From Phallus indusiatus (Eukaryota; Basidiomycota; Agaricomycetes; Phallales; Phallaceae), in the NCBI GenBank assembly GCA_027605045.1, contig JAQFWX010000103.1, forward strand, positions 58,752 through 122,751: a stretch of 64,000 bases of DNA, read 5' to 3'. Within the stretch, counting starts at the first letter, position 1; the number at the start of each line of letters is the position of its first letter. The notes below the pieces were generated by a model, which saw nothing but the letters and a program-made list of their open reading frames with translations, was not told the origin of the DNA and ran no database searches. The position numbers and the translations under genes are program-made. Shown here piece by piece: positions 34,574 to 46,400 of the stretch.

Positions 34574-35355
34574 AAGGGGTTAGTGCTGGTGATGTTATAA
34601 AAAAAGACCTCATACTTGACATAAAAGTGATTATTGCGACCTGGTTGATTCAGCGTTTTTTCCATCCTACCAATGACCTTTCGCTTCGGTGGGAATTTCG
34701 ACGCCAGAAGCCTTCAGGCTGGGTTAGTGATAATCCTTCAAGCGAGGTTGAAGCTTTCCGGAAAAATTGAAAGAATCAGTTATGATGGGAAAATTTTAGA
34801 TTGGCCAAGGCAATGATGATCTCAAATTTTTCTGACAGATCGGGAGAAGCTGTAATATAAAAGTTTATTATATTGGATAAAGTCATGCATAATCACCCCC
34901 ACAAAGCTGACAGCGAATTTTCATAATCGACTTTTGAATTATAAAGCACGCCTATTTGAAAGTGGATATATTGGCGAACGATGAACGTTGAACTTGCGGA
35001 GGGTCTAGCCAGCCGTTAACCCTGGCTTTTCCCGAATAAGCGGTTATCGTATATAGCGGAATTTTGAAGGCGTATGTATAAGTATATTAGTTTTTATTAA
35101 GAAAAATAATCAATAGTCAGGCTCCATGTTAGATCCGAACCAATAGATTGACGACGATGTTGATAAACACGTACATTTTTATACGAAAATAGATGTATCA
35201 TACTTAGAATTCTAATTAATCAGATCTCAGAGTCAGTATAGTAATTTTGTTATCAAGAAGATGAAGCAGTTCACAAAACTGCAAGAAGAGAGCAAGCACA
35301 CTATCTCTCTTCACTTCGACTCGCACCCAATATGAAATTGGAAACCTTCTTTCCC
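34574..35355. other. Intergenic between zinc-finger D and the HMG gene
   Basis: AT-rich, no supported gene, RNA or repeat. It includes the 3' flank of the HMG-box gene. Confidence 0.4.
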
Positions 35356-36479
35356 CTATTTTTTCCCTCGTGTTGGTTTAGATTTCTTGTCCTTTTCTTT
35401 CTCTTTGACTGCGGAAAGATTCTTCCGCGAACTCGATTGGTCATCATCTACCTTTGTTTTCTTCTTCGGCGGCTCGGGCTCAGTTTCTTGCTCGGACTCT
35501 ACATCAGAATCACCTGCACCCTTCCCCTCTTCCTCACCCTCCTCTTCTTCCTCTTCAGTCATCTGAGCCTCGAGCTCAGCTTCTTCTGGTTCAGGCTCAT
35601 CCTCTTCCTCCTCTGGAGGAGACACTGGTTCCGAGTCATCGGAGGCCGCGCGTTTGGTCCGAGAAGCGTTAGATGTATCTTCTTTGAGAGGAGTTGGCTA
35701 TCAAGGAGAGTGAGTACAAAATGAGGTGGCACAGAAGGAAAGAAACACGCACTTTTTTCGCTGACTTCTTGGATCTTCCGTCTTTCTTCTCCTCCTGAAC
35801 GATACCATGTTTCGCATCATATTCCGCCTTTTCTTTGTCGTATTTAGACTTCAGGGCTTCGTGGCGTTCAACATACATCTTGAAAGGGAAAAATGAATTT
35901 CTCAGATTCAGGCTGTACAAAAAGATCAACGTACCTCCTTCTCCTTTTCAGAAACGGCACTCCAGAGCCTACTCACTTCGTTCAGTAGCTCCTGATTGTT
36001 CATATTCGGATGCTCATTTTTAACATCTTTTCGGACTTCGTTTTGGAAAAGTAAATAAGCGGAGGCAGGACGTTTGGGAGCGTCCTTGTCGCGTGCCTTT
36101 TTTTCCTTTACCACGCGTTTTTTCTTGCCATTTTCGTCTACTAATGGCGGAGAAGCCTCTTTGCCAGCTTTACGCTTCTTACTCCCTGCGGGAGCATCGA
36201 AGGGAGGCGATGGCGCAGATCCAAAGCTGGAGGACGGCGGCGGGGGAATGCTTTTCATGTCATTCACACGCGCAAACCAGTTGGAAAATTCTTCAGCGAC
36301 TCTGGCGGCGTCGCGCATGGCAATTGCGGCGCGCGCAAATGTATTGACAACCTAGAAGAAGGAAAAAATTTTTTTATAGATGAAGGCTTGCAACGGAGGG
36401 AGGAAGAGACTGAGACACATACTTCTCGCTGTTGTTGCTCGAACTGCGACGATATTGAGCCATTGGTTGTGGGAGCCAT
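35356..36479 (-). CDS. HMG-box chromatin protein with acidic tail
   Basis: Four exons (36423-36479, 35935-36351, 35753-35878, 35356-35697) give 313 residues. The HMG box, about residues 107-180, shows KDAPKRPASAYLLFQNEVR, KDVKNEHPNMNNQELLNEV, SRLWSAVSEKEKE and YVERHEALKSKYDKEKAEYD. These are the proline-rich start, the core aromatic residues and the basic third helix of the Nhp6/HMGB group, which bends DNA in the minor groove. The N-terminal part has a short helix (ARAAIAMRDAARVAEEFSNW) and a basic stretch KKRKAGKE. The C-terminus is a long Glu/Asp-rich tail followed by a Lys-rich end, as in HMGB-type proteins. Nuclear, architectural role. It is larger than yeast Nhp6 (about 95 residues) because of both extensions. 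It shares a 900-base divergent promoter with the PNUTS gene. Confidence 0.85.
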
Positions 36480-37388
36480 GGTTCACGAACTTGGAGAGGT
36501 GTAGTGAAAGAGGGGCGTATTTATACAGTGAAGCAGAATTTGTCCTTAATACGAGGGAGTTTAAGGAAAGTCCAGTCGTGGTTTAATGGACTCGCTATCC
36601 GGACTACAAAAAATTTGTAGCGGGGTTTATAACAAATTGTAGTCCCGATTATATTTGTTTCAAAGCAATATAACGTATTGTTATCAATATATGTACCAGT
36701 ATTTGGTGCTATGTATTGAGTCTAGTAAAAATAAACACAAGCAACTATTATTTGATTGCATTGATTTGCTTATGTGTGCGTAGCCTAAAAGGCAACCCTG
36801 AACAGCCGCCCCGGCCGAGTGCCGCAAGAGCCGAATTCTTCCTTTTCAAGCGGAGCTTACATTCAAGCGGCTTAGCGTTTTTGTTTCAAAACCGTCATCT
36901 CCCTCGAAAATTTCCCTAGACTAGAGACACACACCGCTCAATTGTTTTGAAATTTCGTGTGTTCGGGTGCTTTGCTGTTCAAAGCGAATATCCAGAACGC
37001 AGTAATTTGGATCAGTTCAGTCAAAAAACTAACTTTTTTAATCGTGTAAAAAGGGAGTAAAAAGGGAGGCAGATTTTCTGTCGGTCTCTCCCTCTTTAAA
37101 ACTGGTAATCGATTATTCGGTTCCCAGCTAGTGCTTGAAAATAATCCAGTTAAAACAGAAAAAGAAAGAGAAAAGAAATTCGCTTTTGCCCGAAAAACGA
37201 GTCGAAAGATTTATCATCCTTCCCCCATTATATCACGCATCCGAGCGAAGCGAACGAATTACACTGCGAGGCGAAAAGACTACACGCACCTTCGCCGACC
37301 GACGTTTCGAGGAAGGCAACGACTGCAAAAGTCTCAGTATTCTCTAATCCGCAGCCTCATTGAGAGAAGCAGAAGAAGAAGAAAAGAT
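36480..37388. promoter_or_regulatory. Divergent promoter region of HMG-box and PNUTS genes
   Basis: About 0.9 kb between two start codons facing away from each other. Open frames are short. A purine-rich stretch (AAAAAGGGAGTAAAAAGGGAGG) near 37045-37070 is the only clear compositional feature. No TATA box stands out. Confidence 0.45.
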
Positions 37389-40300
37389 ATGGATTTTGGC
37401 GCATTTTCATCTATTTCAACAGCCGCCGGGCCCGTCACCTCAGCCACATCCCCCAACACCACCTCTAACGGATGGCACCCCTCGCTGCAAATGCAAGACC
37501 ATCACCTTCATCATCACGATGAACGGACACCCACGGCTCAACAACGGATATCGACGGATACGCCGGGGTCGGTTGATATTGATGTTTCCATGCTCGGTTC
37601 AGCAGACGACGTTGGTGGTATGTTGTTTGTTTTCTTTCACATCTCGGAGTAAATCTAAGTATCTCGTTTTCTTTCTCGTCCCAGTCTCTACTTCTTCGTC
37701 CATGTCGTCCTCAGTCCACTCGCATACTCACGGGCATTCACACCAACACACACTATCACACCAGCATTCACAGGCACACCATACCATGCCCGTATCACAT
37801 CCACATCCCTACTATACTCTTTCCCCATTTCCATACTCGGCCTATAATTTCAGTCTCTCACCCTATTCGTCCCTATCCACCACCTCCGCGACGTCTTCAT
37901 CTGGTTCCACTTCTCAACATTGGCCGGTTCCGATATCGTCTTACTCCTCCTTGAACGGCGCAACAAGCAGCCAATCAACCTCTTCTTCAAATCCATCTAC
38001 AGCTGCTTCTAGTTCTAATACTACCGCATCGTCAGGCTCGTCAGCGTCCCAGCAGCAGCAGTCGTCAGTTTTATCTCAACAGCAGCAGCAACAACAACAA
38101 CAACAACAACAACAGCAACAGCAACAGCAGCTACACTCTCCCGCTATGATGCATCAACAGCAGCAATCTCAACATCCATATCAAACTCAGCAGATTCAAA
38201 TGCAAGTTATGCAGAGTCCCCACTTACAGCACAGTCATAGTCCAACACCAACACCACCGTCGTCACAGCAACATCAGTTATCGCATACGTCCGCTTATCT
38301 GCAGCAACAACAGCAACCTCAACAACAATCACAATTAACAATTGAGTATGTGACGCTTTTCGTCTTTTTTGCTACATCATAATTAACGTTGCTTCTATAT
38401 TCAGCCCTACGTTAATGCTTGCGAACTACGCAACCAATAGTTATTCTCCAACTGCATTTTATCCTTATACACAGACATTATCTCTTAATCCATCTTTATT
38501 GCATACTTCCTCATCATCTACACTCGCATCGGCAAATCCCCCTTTCTCTTCGGCGTCATCATCGTTGTCATCAGCCCAGACACAACCCTCTAATCAACTA
38601 ACATCAGCGCAGCTTCAACAGTCAAGTAGCTCATCTTCCCAAACTGGAGTCGTTCCACGATCTGCGCTATCCAGTGTCCTCAATGGTTTACTGTCCGCGA
38701 AAACTCTCGTCTCACCTAATCAGATTGTGCGGACTATCGTAACGATGGGAGCGACCGAAGTCGAGTTACCAATGCGATTACAGGTTCTCTCTAAGATTAG
38801 AGACTGTGCGGGGAATGACTTTTATCAAGCATGGGCCCAGAATACAGAAGCAATGGATATTATTCGCGAGTGGTTGAAAAACGCAATGAGCAAAAATAAT
38901 GAATGGGAAGAGACTGTCATGCCTTTGCTTCACGTGCGTCCTCTTTCGATACCTAACGTGTTCCAATGTAATTACGCACTATTTTGACTTTATTGCATTT
39001 AGGTTATAGACCGGCTACCTCTAACAGTTGAATCGCTGCTATCCTCCAAAATTGGCAAGGTCATTGTTAAATTAAAGGAGAATTCCGCAAGTTCAGGTGG
39101 GTTATTTATTTTTTCAATTTAAAAAAAATGAAATCCATTATCTGGACATGTTTTCGCTTAAATCGAGGCGATGTGGTTATGATTTATTAAGCGCGGGAGC
39201 TTGCTTGTCAGAGTCCAACTTAACGCAAAGTGGCAAATTTTATTCCTGGAGAGCGACACATGTCTGCCTTCAAAAATTACTTATGTAACCACGTTCTCGC
39301 CTCTGATCTTGAGCTCATCTCCAAGGAAGGGCTTTAATTTTCTTGCGAATTTTTTTCCTTCTCATTTTATTGCTTACGTTTGAAACACATGTATCTAACT
39401 TTATGCATTTTTCCCCTTTTTTATGTTTCTGTTTTACAATAATTCAGCTGTCAAGGATATGGCTTCGAATCTCGAGAATCGATGGCGGTCGCTCGTTAAA
39501 CCCGCTGAAAAATCATCGCTCGAAAATGGGGTGAAAAAGTTGATGGAGCGAAGAATGCAGAAGGTAAGTTTGGTTGTTTCCGAAATTGGAATGAACTACT
39601 AAGTATTTCTTTAAAGCCAAAAGAGGAAGCTAGAAGACGCTGCGGGCAACAAAGCAGCGCCTGCTATGAAGAAACTGATGCTATCAAAGTCAGCGGCTGG
39701 AAGTGGTGCAAAACCAATCGTTGTCAAAAAGGAAGTTGGAGCGATGAGTACGACAGCTAAAGGGTCAACAACGACCACTCTAACGTCATCGACTACGACT
39801 GTTCGAGATTCAAAATCAGATTCGTCATTTTTTTCTGCCCCGAAACCCAAGCCCAAACTACCCAATTTCAAGAAAGCACCGCCGACCGTGAAAAAGGAAG
39901 GAGTTGATTCCAACGTGGCGCAACCATCTTCGGTGGATCCGTTTAAGGATGCATTGGCGGCGATGACGAAGGCGAGGAACTCACCAACTCCCTCTGCTGC
40001 TGTTGCTGCTGCAAACGCGGCTCATGCCGCTCAGATGCAGGGATCGCAAGGGGGAGCCTCGGGTACGATGACAACAATAGCGACTGAGAATAGTGATGCA
40101 ATGGTGATTACTACGGAGGGATCAGCGACCGTTGGGGCGACTAGTATAACAACAGCAACAGGGAAGAAAGTAAAGAAAGTTTCTTTCAAGGCCGAGAAAG
40201 ATCTTGTGCAAATTAAGTATATTGAACCAGCGATTTATGATGATGGTGGTATGGGCGCGAATGTAAGCTGTATTTTCATAAAGAATGGTGGTCCATGCAT

Positions 40301-41640
40301 GAGCATGGATAACCTGATCCTTTATCTCCATTTTCTTTTTTCTTCTCCTTACAAGAACGTAATCTCAATAATGCTTTATTATTTTTTCTTGTTTGCTTTG
40401 CAAATGGACAATAGGGTGTATATCATAATGTCCGAGACTTAGACCGAGACGAAGGCGCTGCCATGCATAAACACATATTTGAAGAGCAAATAGATTGGAT
40501 GGAACCGTTACGTATGTGTCTTATGTTACTCTTCCCCTTCCATTACGACATCTCATATCTAAACAAAATAAACTATTTATAGTACTGGATACACCAAGTG
40601 GGTTTGAAACGCCGAAAGGGCAGCACAGCCAAGAAAAGCTGATACAAGAAGAACGGGAAAAGTCTGCATTAAATGCACTTTACATGCCTTCGCAGATACC
40701 GGAATCGCCTGCAGAGCTAGCAAACCCAATTCCTGACGACGAAGTGGACATAAATGTGAAATACATGCTGTCCGGGAACGAGGTGCGAGAATTAACGCTG
40801 GATCGGGGACATGGCGCACCTGCAGTTGGGCTGTTAGGAGGACTTGTGGGTGGAAATGGAGTTGGTGGCATCGGCGCTGGTGTTGATGGGGCGTCGGCGA
40901 TGTCTACGCTGAGCGTGCAAGGTCTAATAAGCCAGCTAGCGGCGGGATTATCTGGCGGCGGGAATAATGGCGAGGGAGGGCTTGGCGCTGACGCCTTGTC
41001 GGGCATCGCCGCGTCGTCGGGCAGTAATGACATAGCTGTGAATTCGCACGGCGCAGCTGCTGTGACAGCGGCATCGATGCAGCCGACTGTTGACCTTAAA
41101 CAACTAGGGTTGGACATCAATTTAATTGCTCAACTCGTTGCTCAACATCCTAATTTATCTTCTACATTATCATCAACGTCGGCATCGGCATCGTCATCAA
41201 TTAATAATGCATATGGATATGGAAATGGCGCCTCGCAAGCGCCCAGTAATTCTGCTTCCGCTACTTCTGGACTCATGATTGATGAGAATTCGTGGAATGG
41301 CGGAGGGTCAGCATCGTCGCAATATGGAGATTATGCGTCATTAGGACAGTATGATGACGATGGCATGTCAGGACCTCGGTCGAGAAATTGGGACGCATCG
41401 TCCGAACATTCCTGGCGCGGTGGGCGTGGAGGCGGAAAGGGCGGAAGAGGAACCGGAGCCGGAGCTGGACGTGGAGGTGGTGGATTTAAACATACAAAGC
41501 GGAAATTATGCACCTTTTTTGCAAATGGAAGGTGAGTTAAAGTTTACTACTATTGTCTTGTAGTATTTTTTTATTCAAATTCTTTTTCGCCAAGATGCCG
41601 GTATGGTGATCAATGCGACTTTCTGCACGAGTTGCCATGA
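37389..41640 (+). CDS. PNUTS-like protein phosphatase 1 regulator (TFIIS-N domain, PP1 motif, CCCH finger)
   Basis: Nine exons (37389-37617, 37685-38345, 38405-38933, 39003-39096, 39448-39563, 39624-40262, 40415-40511, 40583-41531, 41595-41640) sum to 1119 residues. Order: a His/Ser-rich and polyglutamine N-terminus of about 380 residues; a TFIIS N-terminal-type helical domain, about 420-560 (SVLNGLLSAKTLVSPNQIVR, LPMRLQVLSKIRD, VMPLLHVIDRLPLTVESL, IGKVIVKL); KKVKKVSFKAEKDL, an RVxF-like PP1 docking motif, about 745; and a last CCCH zinc finger, KRKLCTFFANG, CRYGDQC, DFLH (C-x7-C-x5-C-x3-H). Vertebrate PNUTS and fission yeast Ppn1 have this same order. They hold PP1 at RNA polymerase II to dephosphorylate Spt5 and the CTD at termination. 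The role here is inferred from architecture. Exon 6 uses the AG at 39622-39623, which is required to keep frame. Confidence 0.83.
38083..38136 (+). repeat. Polyglutamine-coding CAG/CAA repeat
   Basis: A mixed CAG/CAA run inside exon 2 of the PNUTS gene, coding for about 17 glutamines. The interrupted codon pattern makes it less prone to slippage than a pure repeat. Confidence 0.85.
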
Positions 41641-43446
41641 TGTAATTGGATTGAGCAGTGTTGTCGTCCACTGCTGCCCGGGTTTCATTATAAATATTTG
41701 TTGGGTAAAAATCGCTTTAGAATGATCTTTCCTAATTCGTTTATTTTTTCCGCTTTAACTTACGCATTTCCTCCTCTCTCATCATCCTACAACCCCCATG
41801 CATTCACATATTTTTCGGCCTCGATCATTGCATGTACATTCCAATTCTTGCGGCTTTTGCATCTCCACATTCTCTCACACTTTACCAGTTGTATCTGGTA
41901 TTCAACTCATGTTTTGTTATTGTCTTTTTACACCATCCTCTATTTCTCTACATCGGTAGTATCGACACCCATTTACTATTCGGAGCTTCATAATACGTAT
42001 GTGTACGTATTACTTGTTTAGTCGCATCTCAACTCAATTCTATACTTAGTAATGAATATATATGCTGCTTGTATTTTTAAAGTATGCACGGATGATGTTA
42101 TGTATGTGTGAGAAATCACGGATTTCCTTACGTGGTAGTATTACTTTTTTCTTCAAAAAATACAATCGCCGGTGATCGATGATCATTCATTCGCTACCCT
42201 TCGCTACCATAGAAGAATATCTTTTTCTTATAAGTACGAGAGTTGCATTGCAGAGAAATAATCCGACCATAATACAGATTACAAGATATATGAGAAATGA
42301 GAAAATGACAAATGTGAAATTAAACAAACAGAATCAGAATCAGAAATAGTGATATAACAGGCACAGATAAGAAGATATAGAAAGCGAGATAGAGAACAGG
42401 TAGGACAGATAATAGACAATGCGCGGGAATTAAGGAAAAGGAACATAAGGGCTACAGTAGGACCCGTCCTGTATGGCAGGGTTTTGTTGAGTAGGGAAAT
42501 AACGGGTGCGAAGAGAAGAGAAATTGGCGTCTATCAGTGGTGCAGATGAAAGCGAAAGAGGAAAGCATCGAGGACTCGCGCGATTTTGAAGCACGACTGC
42601 GCAAGCTGTTCGCCAGTTGCCATATCAATGATAGGAGGGAACTGTCGCGGTTGGGCAGGAGAGGTATAAGAGGTGCGGGACAAACCGTGAAGGGTCTGGG
42701 AACGCGGGCGGGCGGAAGGGAAGAGCGGACAAACGAGGGACTGATCCAACGATGGACGAAACGGCATGAGACTAGGACTTCGAATGCAAAGAAGAAGAAG
42801 AAAAGCGATACATGACTCTTATGAAAAAAAAATAAAAACAAAAAAAGATGACAGGATTGCGAAATTACAGGATACGATATAGGAAGTTTGAAATGCGATA
42901 TGTTGATATGCGAAGTAGTAATGCTGTTGTATGTAAGTAATGCAAGGGTATAAGAAAAGTTTACATGAAACAAAAATATGAAAAAATGATATTGCATTTT
43001 TCGAAATCCATGAGTCAATAGCCGTGTCCGCATTGGTCGGAACCCGGGTCGTGGCTGTCTAGCCTTCAATGGGATCGCTGCGATGATTGTTCTGTAGCTT
43101 GCCAGACGTTACTTCATGCTGGGTAACATAGGGCCTCAATACTTGATGAAGTCGTAATCAATGGAACGTCAAGGTAATAGCTGGTTTTCTCCGCAAGGAA
43201 AAGGAGGAAGAAGAATAAGGATGTCGACGACGAATGTAAGCCAGAAAAAGTATAACGCAGGTTGAGACAGAAAAAGAGAATAATATGGCTTGAAGGAGGA
43301 AAATAATAATAATAAACAACAAAGTTGGGGATAGCCGACGAAAATAAACCCCTCTCTGAATGTCTTCAATGCGGGTGGAATGAAAATTAAGGCGACATCG
43401 ACATGAAGAAGAAAAAGGAGAATTATCCGTATCCTTTTTTCCCTGT
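41641..43446. other. Convergent intergenic region between PNUTS and LDB genes
   Basis: About 1.8 kb holding two 3' ends. Pyrimidine-rich on + at 41740-41960 and purine-rich at 42290-42440 and 42760-42850. Overlapping open frames at 42452-43069 (-) and 42537-42815 (+) are of low complexity and give no family signal. No RNA gene was recognised. Confidence 0.4.
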
Positions 43447-46400
43447 TTATCCAGCTTTTGACTTCCTTCTTGTGACCCTCTTGGCCGGAGGAGGTTGGGA
43501 GTCACCTTGTCCAATTGTATGATTACTCGCATCTGGAGCCTTGCGCTTCATAGCAGTCGGTCCCGATCCACTAGTTCCTTCACTTGCACCGGTCGCAGAG
43601 CCTCCGCCGCTGGTCTTGATACCATTCCCTCCTCCACTTGCATTTGTCGAACTCCCAGCGTTAGCACTTTTCGAAGGCGTCGATGGAGCCTGTGCACGAG
43701 GTGATCGATTCATAGTGGGATTCTGAATGGGATTTTGAGTCTGAGGGGTAACGTGTCCAAGAGGCTTAGTGAGATGTGCCATTTGCGGTGTATGCTGTGC
43801 TGATTGTGGAGTGTGTGCTTGAGACTGAGATTGGAATTGGTTTTGTTGAGGAAGCTGTTGAGGTTGGTTTTGAGGTTGCGACTGTCCTTGGTTTGGCGGG
43901 ATCCCAGATAGCGGAGCAGGAGGCGGAGGAGCGCCTTGCGATGGACCAAGTCCGTACAAACCCTGTGGATATCCGTACGATTGTGGAGGTTGTCCTTGTC
44001 CTCCACCACCACCACCAGGGCCTAAGGAAGAAGAGGCAGGATGCTGTCCACCCGGACCATTAACCCACATCGAACCTCCATTTCCACCAATTGGTCCTCC
44101 ACCCATAAAGTTCATAGCACCACCTGGCATCGAATTGGGACCGATGCTGTACTGCACTTTAATCTGATTGGCGAGTGCTTGAAGAGCATCTGCAAGACAA
44201 AAAGTTGATGAGAACATTATATGATGAGAACAAAAAAACACGCGAGGAGGAAAACGAACCTATAGCACCCAAATCACGTTCCCGGGAGAATCGAAATATC
44301 TCCGTCATCTGACCAACATTTTCAGCGAGCTAATGACGATAATTTGAGCAACGATATTATTATTCCACGCCGATATGTATAAAAGAAACTGACCTCTAAA
44401 CACCTCATCGACGCTTGTGGAATCCCAAAGGCATTGATAGGTTCAGCAGGAATAACGGCTTGCTCTATCACAAACCGTTCTTCAACAGCACCATTTCCAC
44501 CACCTATATTGATAACAGGACTCTGCGTCATCTGCCCCTGCGAATACGGTTGGGAACCTTGACCGCCTTGCGATAGCGAACTAGATCCCTGACCAACACC
44601 ACCCAACCCGTGACCATGAAATTCCTCCATCTTAACGTTAACGTTACCCCCATTAAACGGTCCAGAATTATTATGACCAGCCGTTCCAGAGCCAGACGCC
44701 GACGAAGACGTAGAGGCGGGCGCAATATCAGGCGATCCCTGCGTTGTCGTCGCAGGCGTCGTCTTCTGTCCCTGTGTACGAGGACTATCCGATAACCCGG
44801 CATTTCCAGCAGTCAAAGCGAGAGACGACGACAAATAAGGTATCCGCAAGCCTACGATTGATTCTACGTTGAGAAGTCTGTCGTGAAGGAACGAGTCAAA
44901 GACCATTGAATCGAACTTCAAGATGTATGGAGGTTGGTTCGGCTGCTGAGATATAGGTTGCTGTCCCGGAACAGGCGGTGGAGGTATATGTGGTGAATGT
45001 GGCGTTCCTGGCGTACCCGGCGTCGGCCCACTCATACCATTAGCCGCATTATTAGTAGCATTTGCACCGGGTGGGCCATTCATGGCATTTGACCCACCAA
45101 CACCGCCTCCTCCTCCTCCCACTGCGGAAGCAGGATTATAATACGCAGAAACTTGAGCTGAAAATGTTCCCTTCAGAACAACAGTGTGTCCGTCTGTAAA
45201 CCTCCATATCCATCGAGCTTGCGAACACTCGACGATACTAGCACCCCATTGAATCGGTCGCTCTTGTACATTATCTAACACAAAGTTCATCGACTTTACT
45301 CCGGCTTGAGAAGAGACTGTCAAAAACATCGCTATAATCTCAGGGCAAATTTCTATACAAATATGACAAAAATTGTTCTTTGAGTTAATGGAATAGAGCA
45401 TTTTGAGCGAATTACTTACCGAATAACTTGGCCTCCCTCTTTTCATTATCCCTCCACAACGTCAACTTCCACGACGAATGAGGTGAAAAGTATTCATTCA
45501 CAAGCTTATTCCAATAAGTCCGAGACTGTCGCTGTAAACATATCGAAACACAAATTAGAATGACACCATGCTATCTTGAAAAGCAAGTAAATGCAACACC
45601 ATACCTCGTCACCTTCCGCACTCATCGCTCCACTAAAACTCAAAACGCGCATCAATCCTTGACCACTACCAACAACCGGGGGACTACAATTAAAAAAGAA
45701 AGAAAGTTAAAATAACGTCGTAAAACAAATCTAAAATGATTCTTACGGGGCTAATGCAGGCCTGATCAATCCAGCAGGAGGATGAGGAGGCATACCACCA
45801 CCGGGTCCAGTCGTTATCGCTCCCGGAGGTCCAAGCGGACCACCACCACCACCAACACCAACACCATCACTAATAACACCCGGCGGTAAACTCGTTCTCC
45901 TAATCTGCGGACTTGTCGACGAAGAAGCCATAGACGGATTTGCAGGTGGATGAGGCCCAGGACCAGCTCCGGGTATAGGAAGAGGAAGAGGCCCTCCTAC
46001 TACTCCAGGAGGACCACCGCCGCGACCCATACCCATACCCATACCCATCGAAACGGGACCACCACCACCAGTATGGTGTGGAAGAACGTTAGGACTCGAA
46101 TGAGGGGTCTGAAGATGATGTCGTGATGGTGGACGAGGTGTCGTTCGCGAATGACCCGGTCCTCCAACTCCTCCTCCTCCTCCTCCAGGTCCTTGGTTCG
46201 GTGTCGGAGCTTGGTGTACTTGATGCGGACTTTGAGTCATCAAAGGAGCGGTTGGACTTCGTGTAACGCTTGGATTCGGGGTATGACCCCGCGTCTGAAC
46301 CTGATCTGGATGACCACCAGGCCCAGAAGCCCCGGGACCACCACCACCACCACCGCCAATACCACCAACACCACCACCAACACCACCAGGCGGTCCAAAC

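Noticed and set aside
38083..38136. CAG/CAA run as a microsatellite or CRISPR-like array
   Set aside because: It is a coding polyglutamine tract inside an exon. No spacer-repeat pattern exists anywhere in the window, and the DNA is eukaryotic.
42452..43069. 205-codon minus-strand ORF and overlapping 92-codon plus-strand ORF as genes
   Set aside because: Both come from the same purine/pyrimidine-biased 3' flank of the LDB gene. Composition is low complexity, no family is recognisable and no splice structure supports them.
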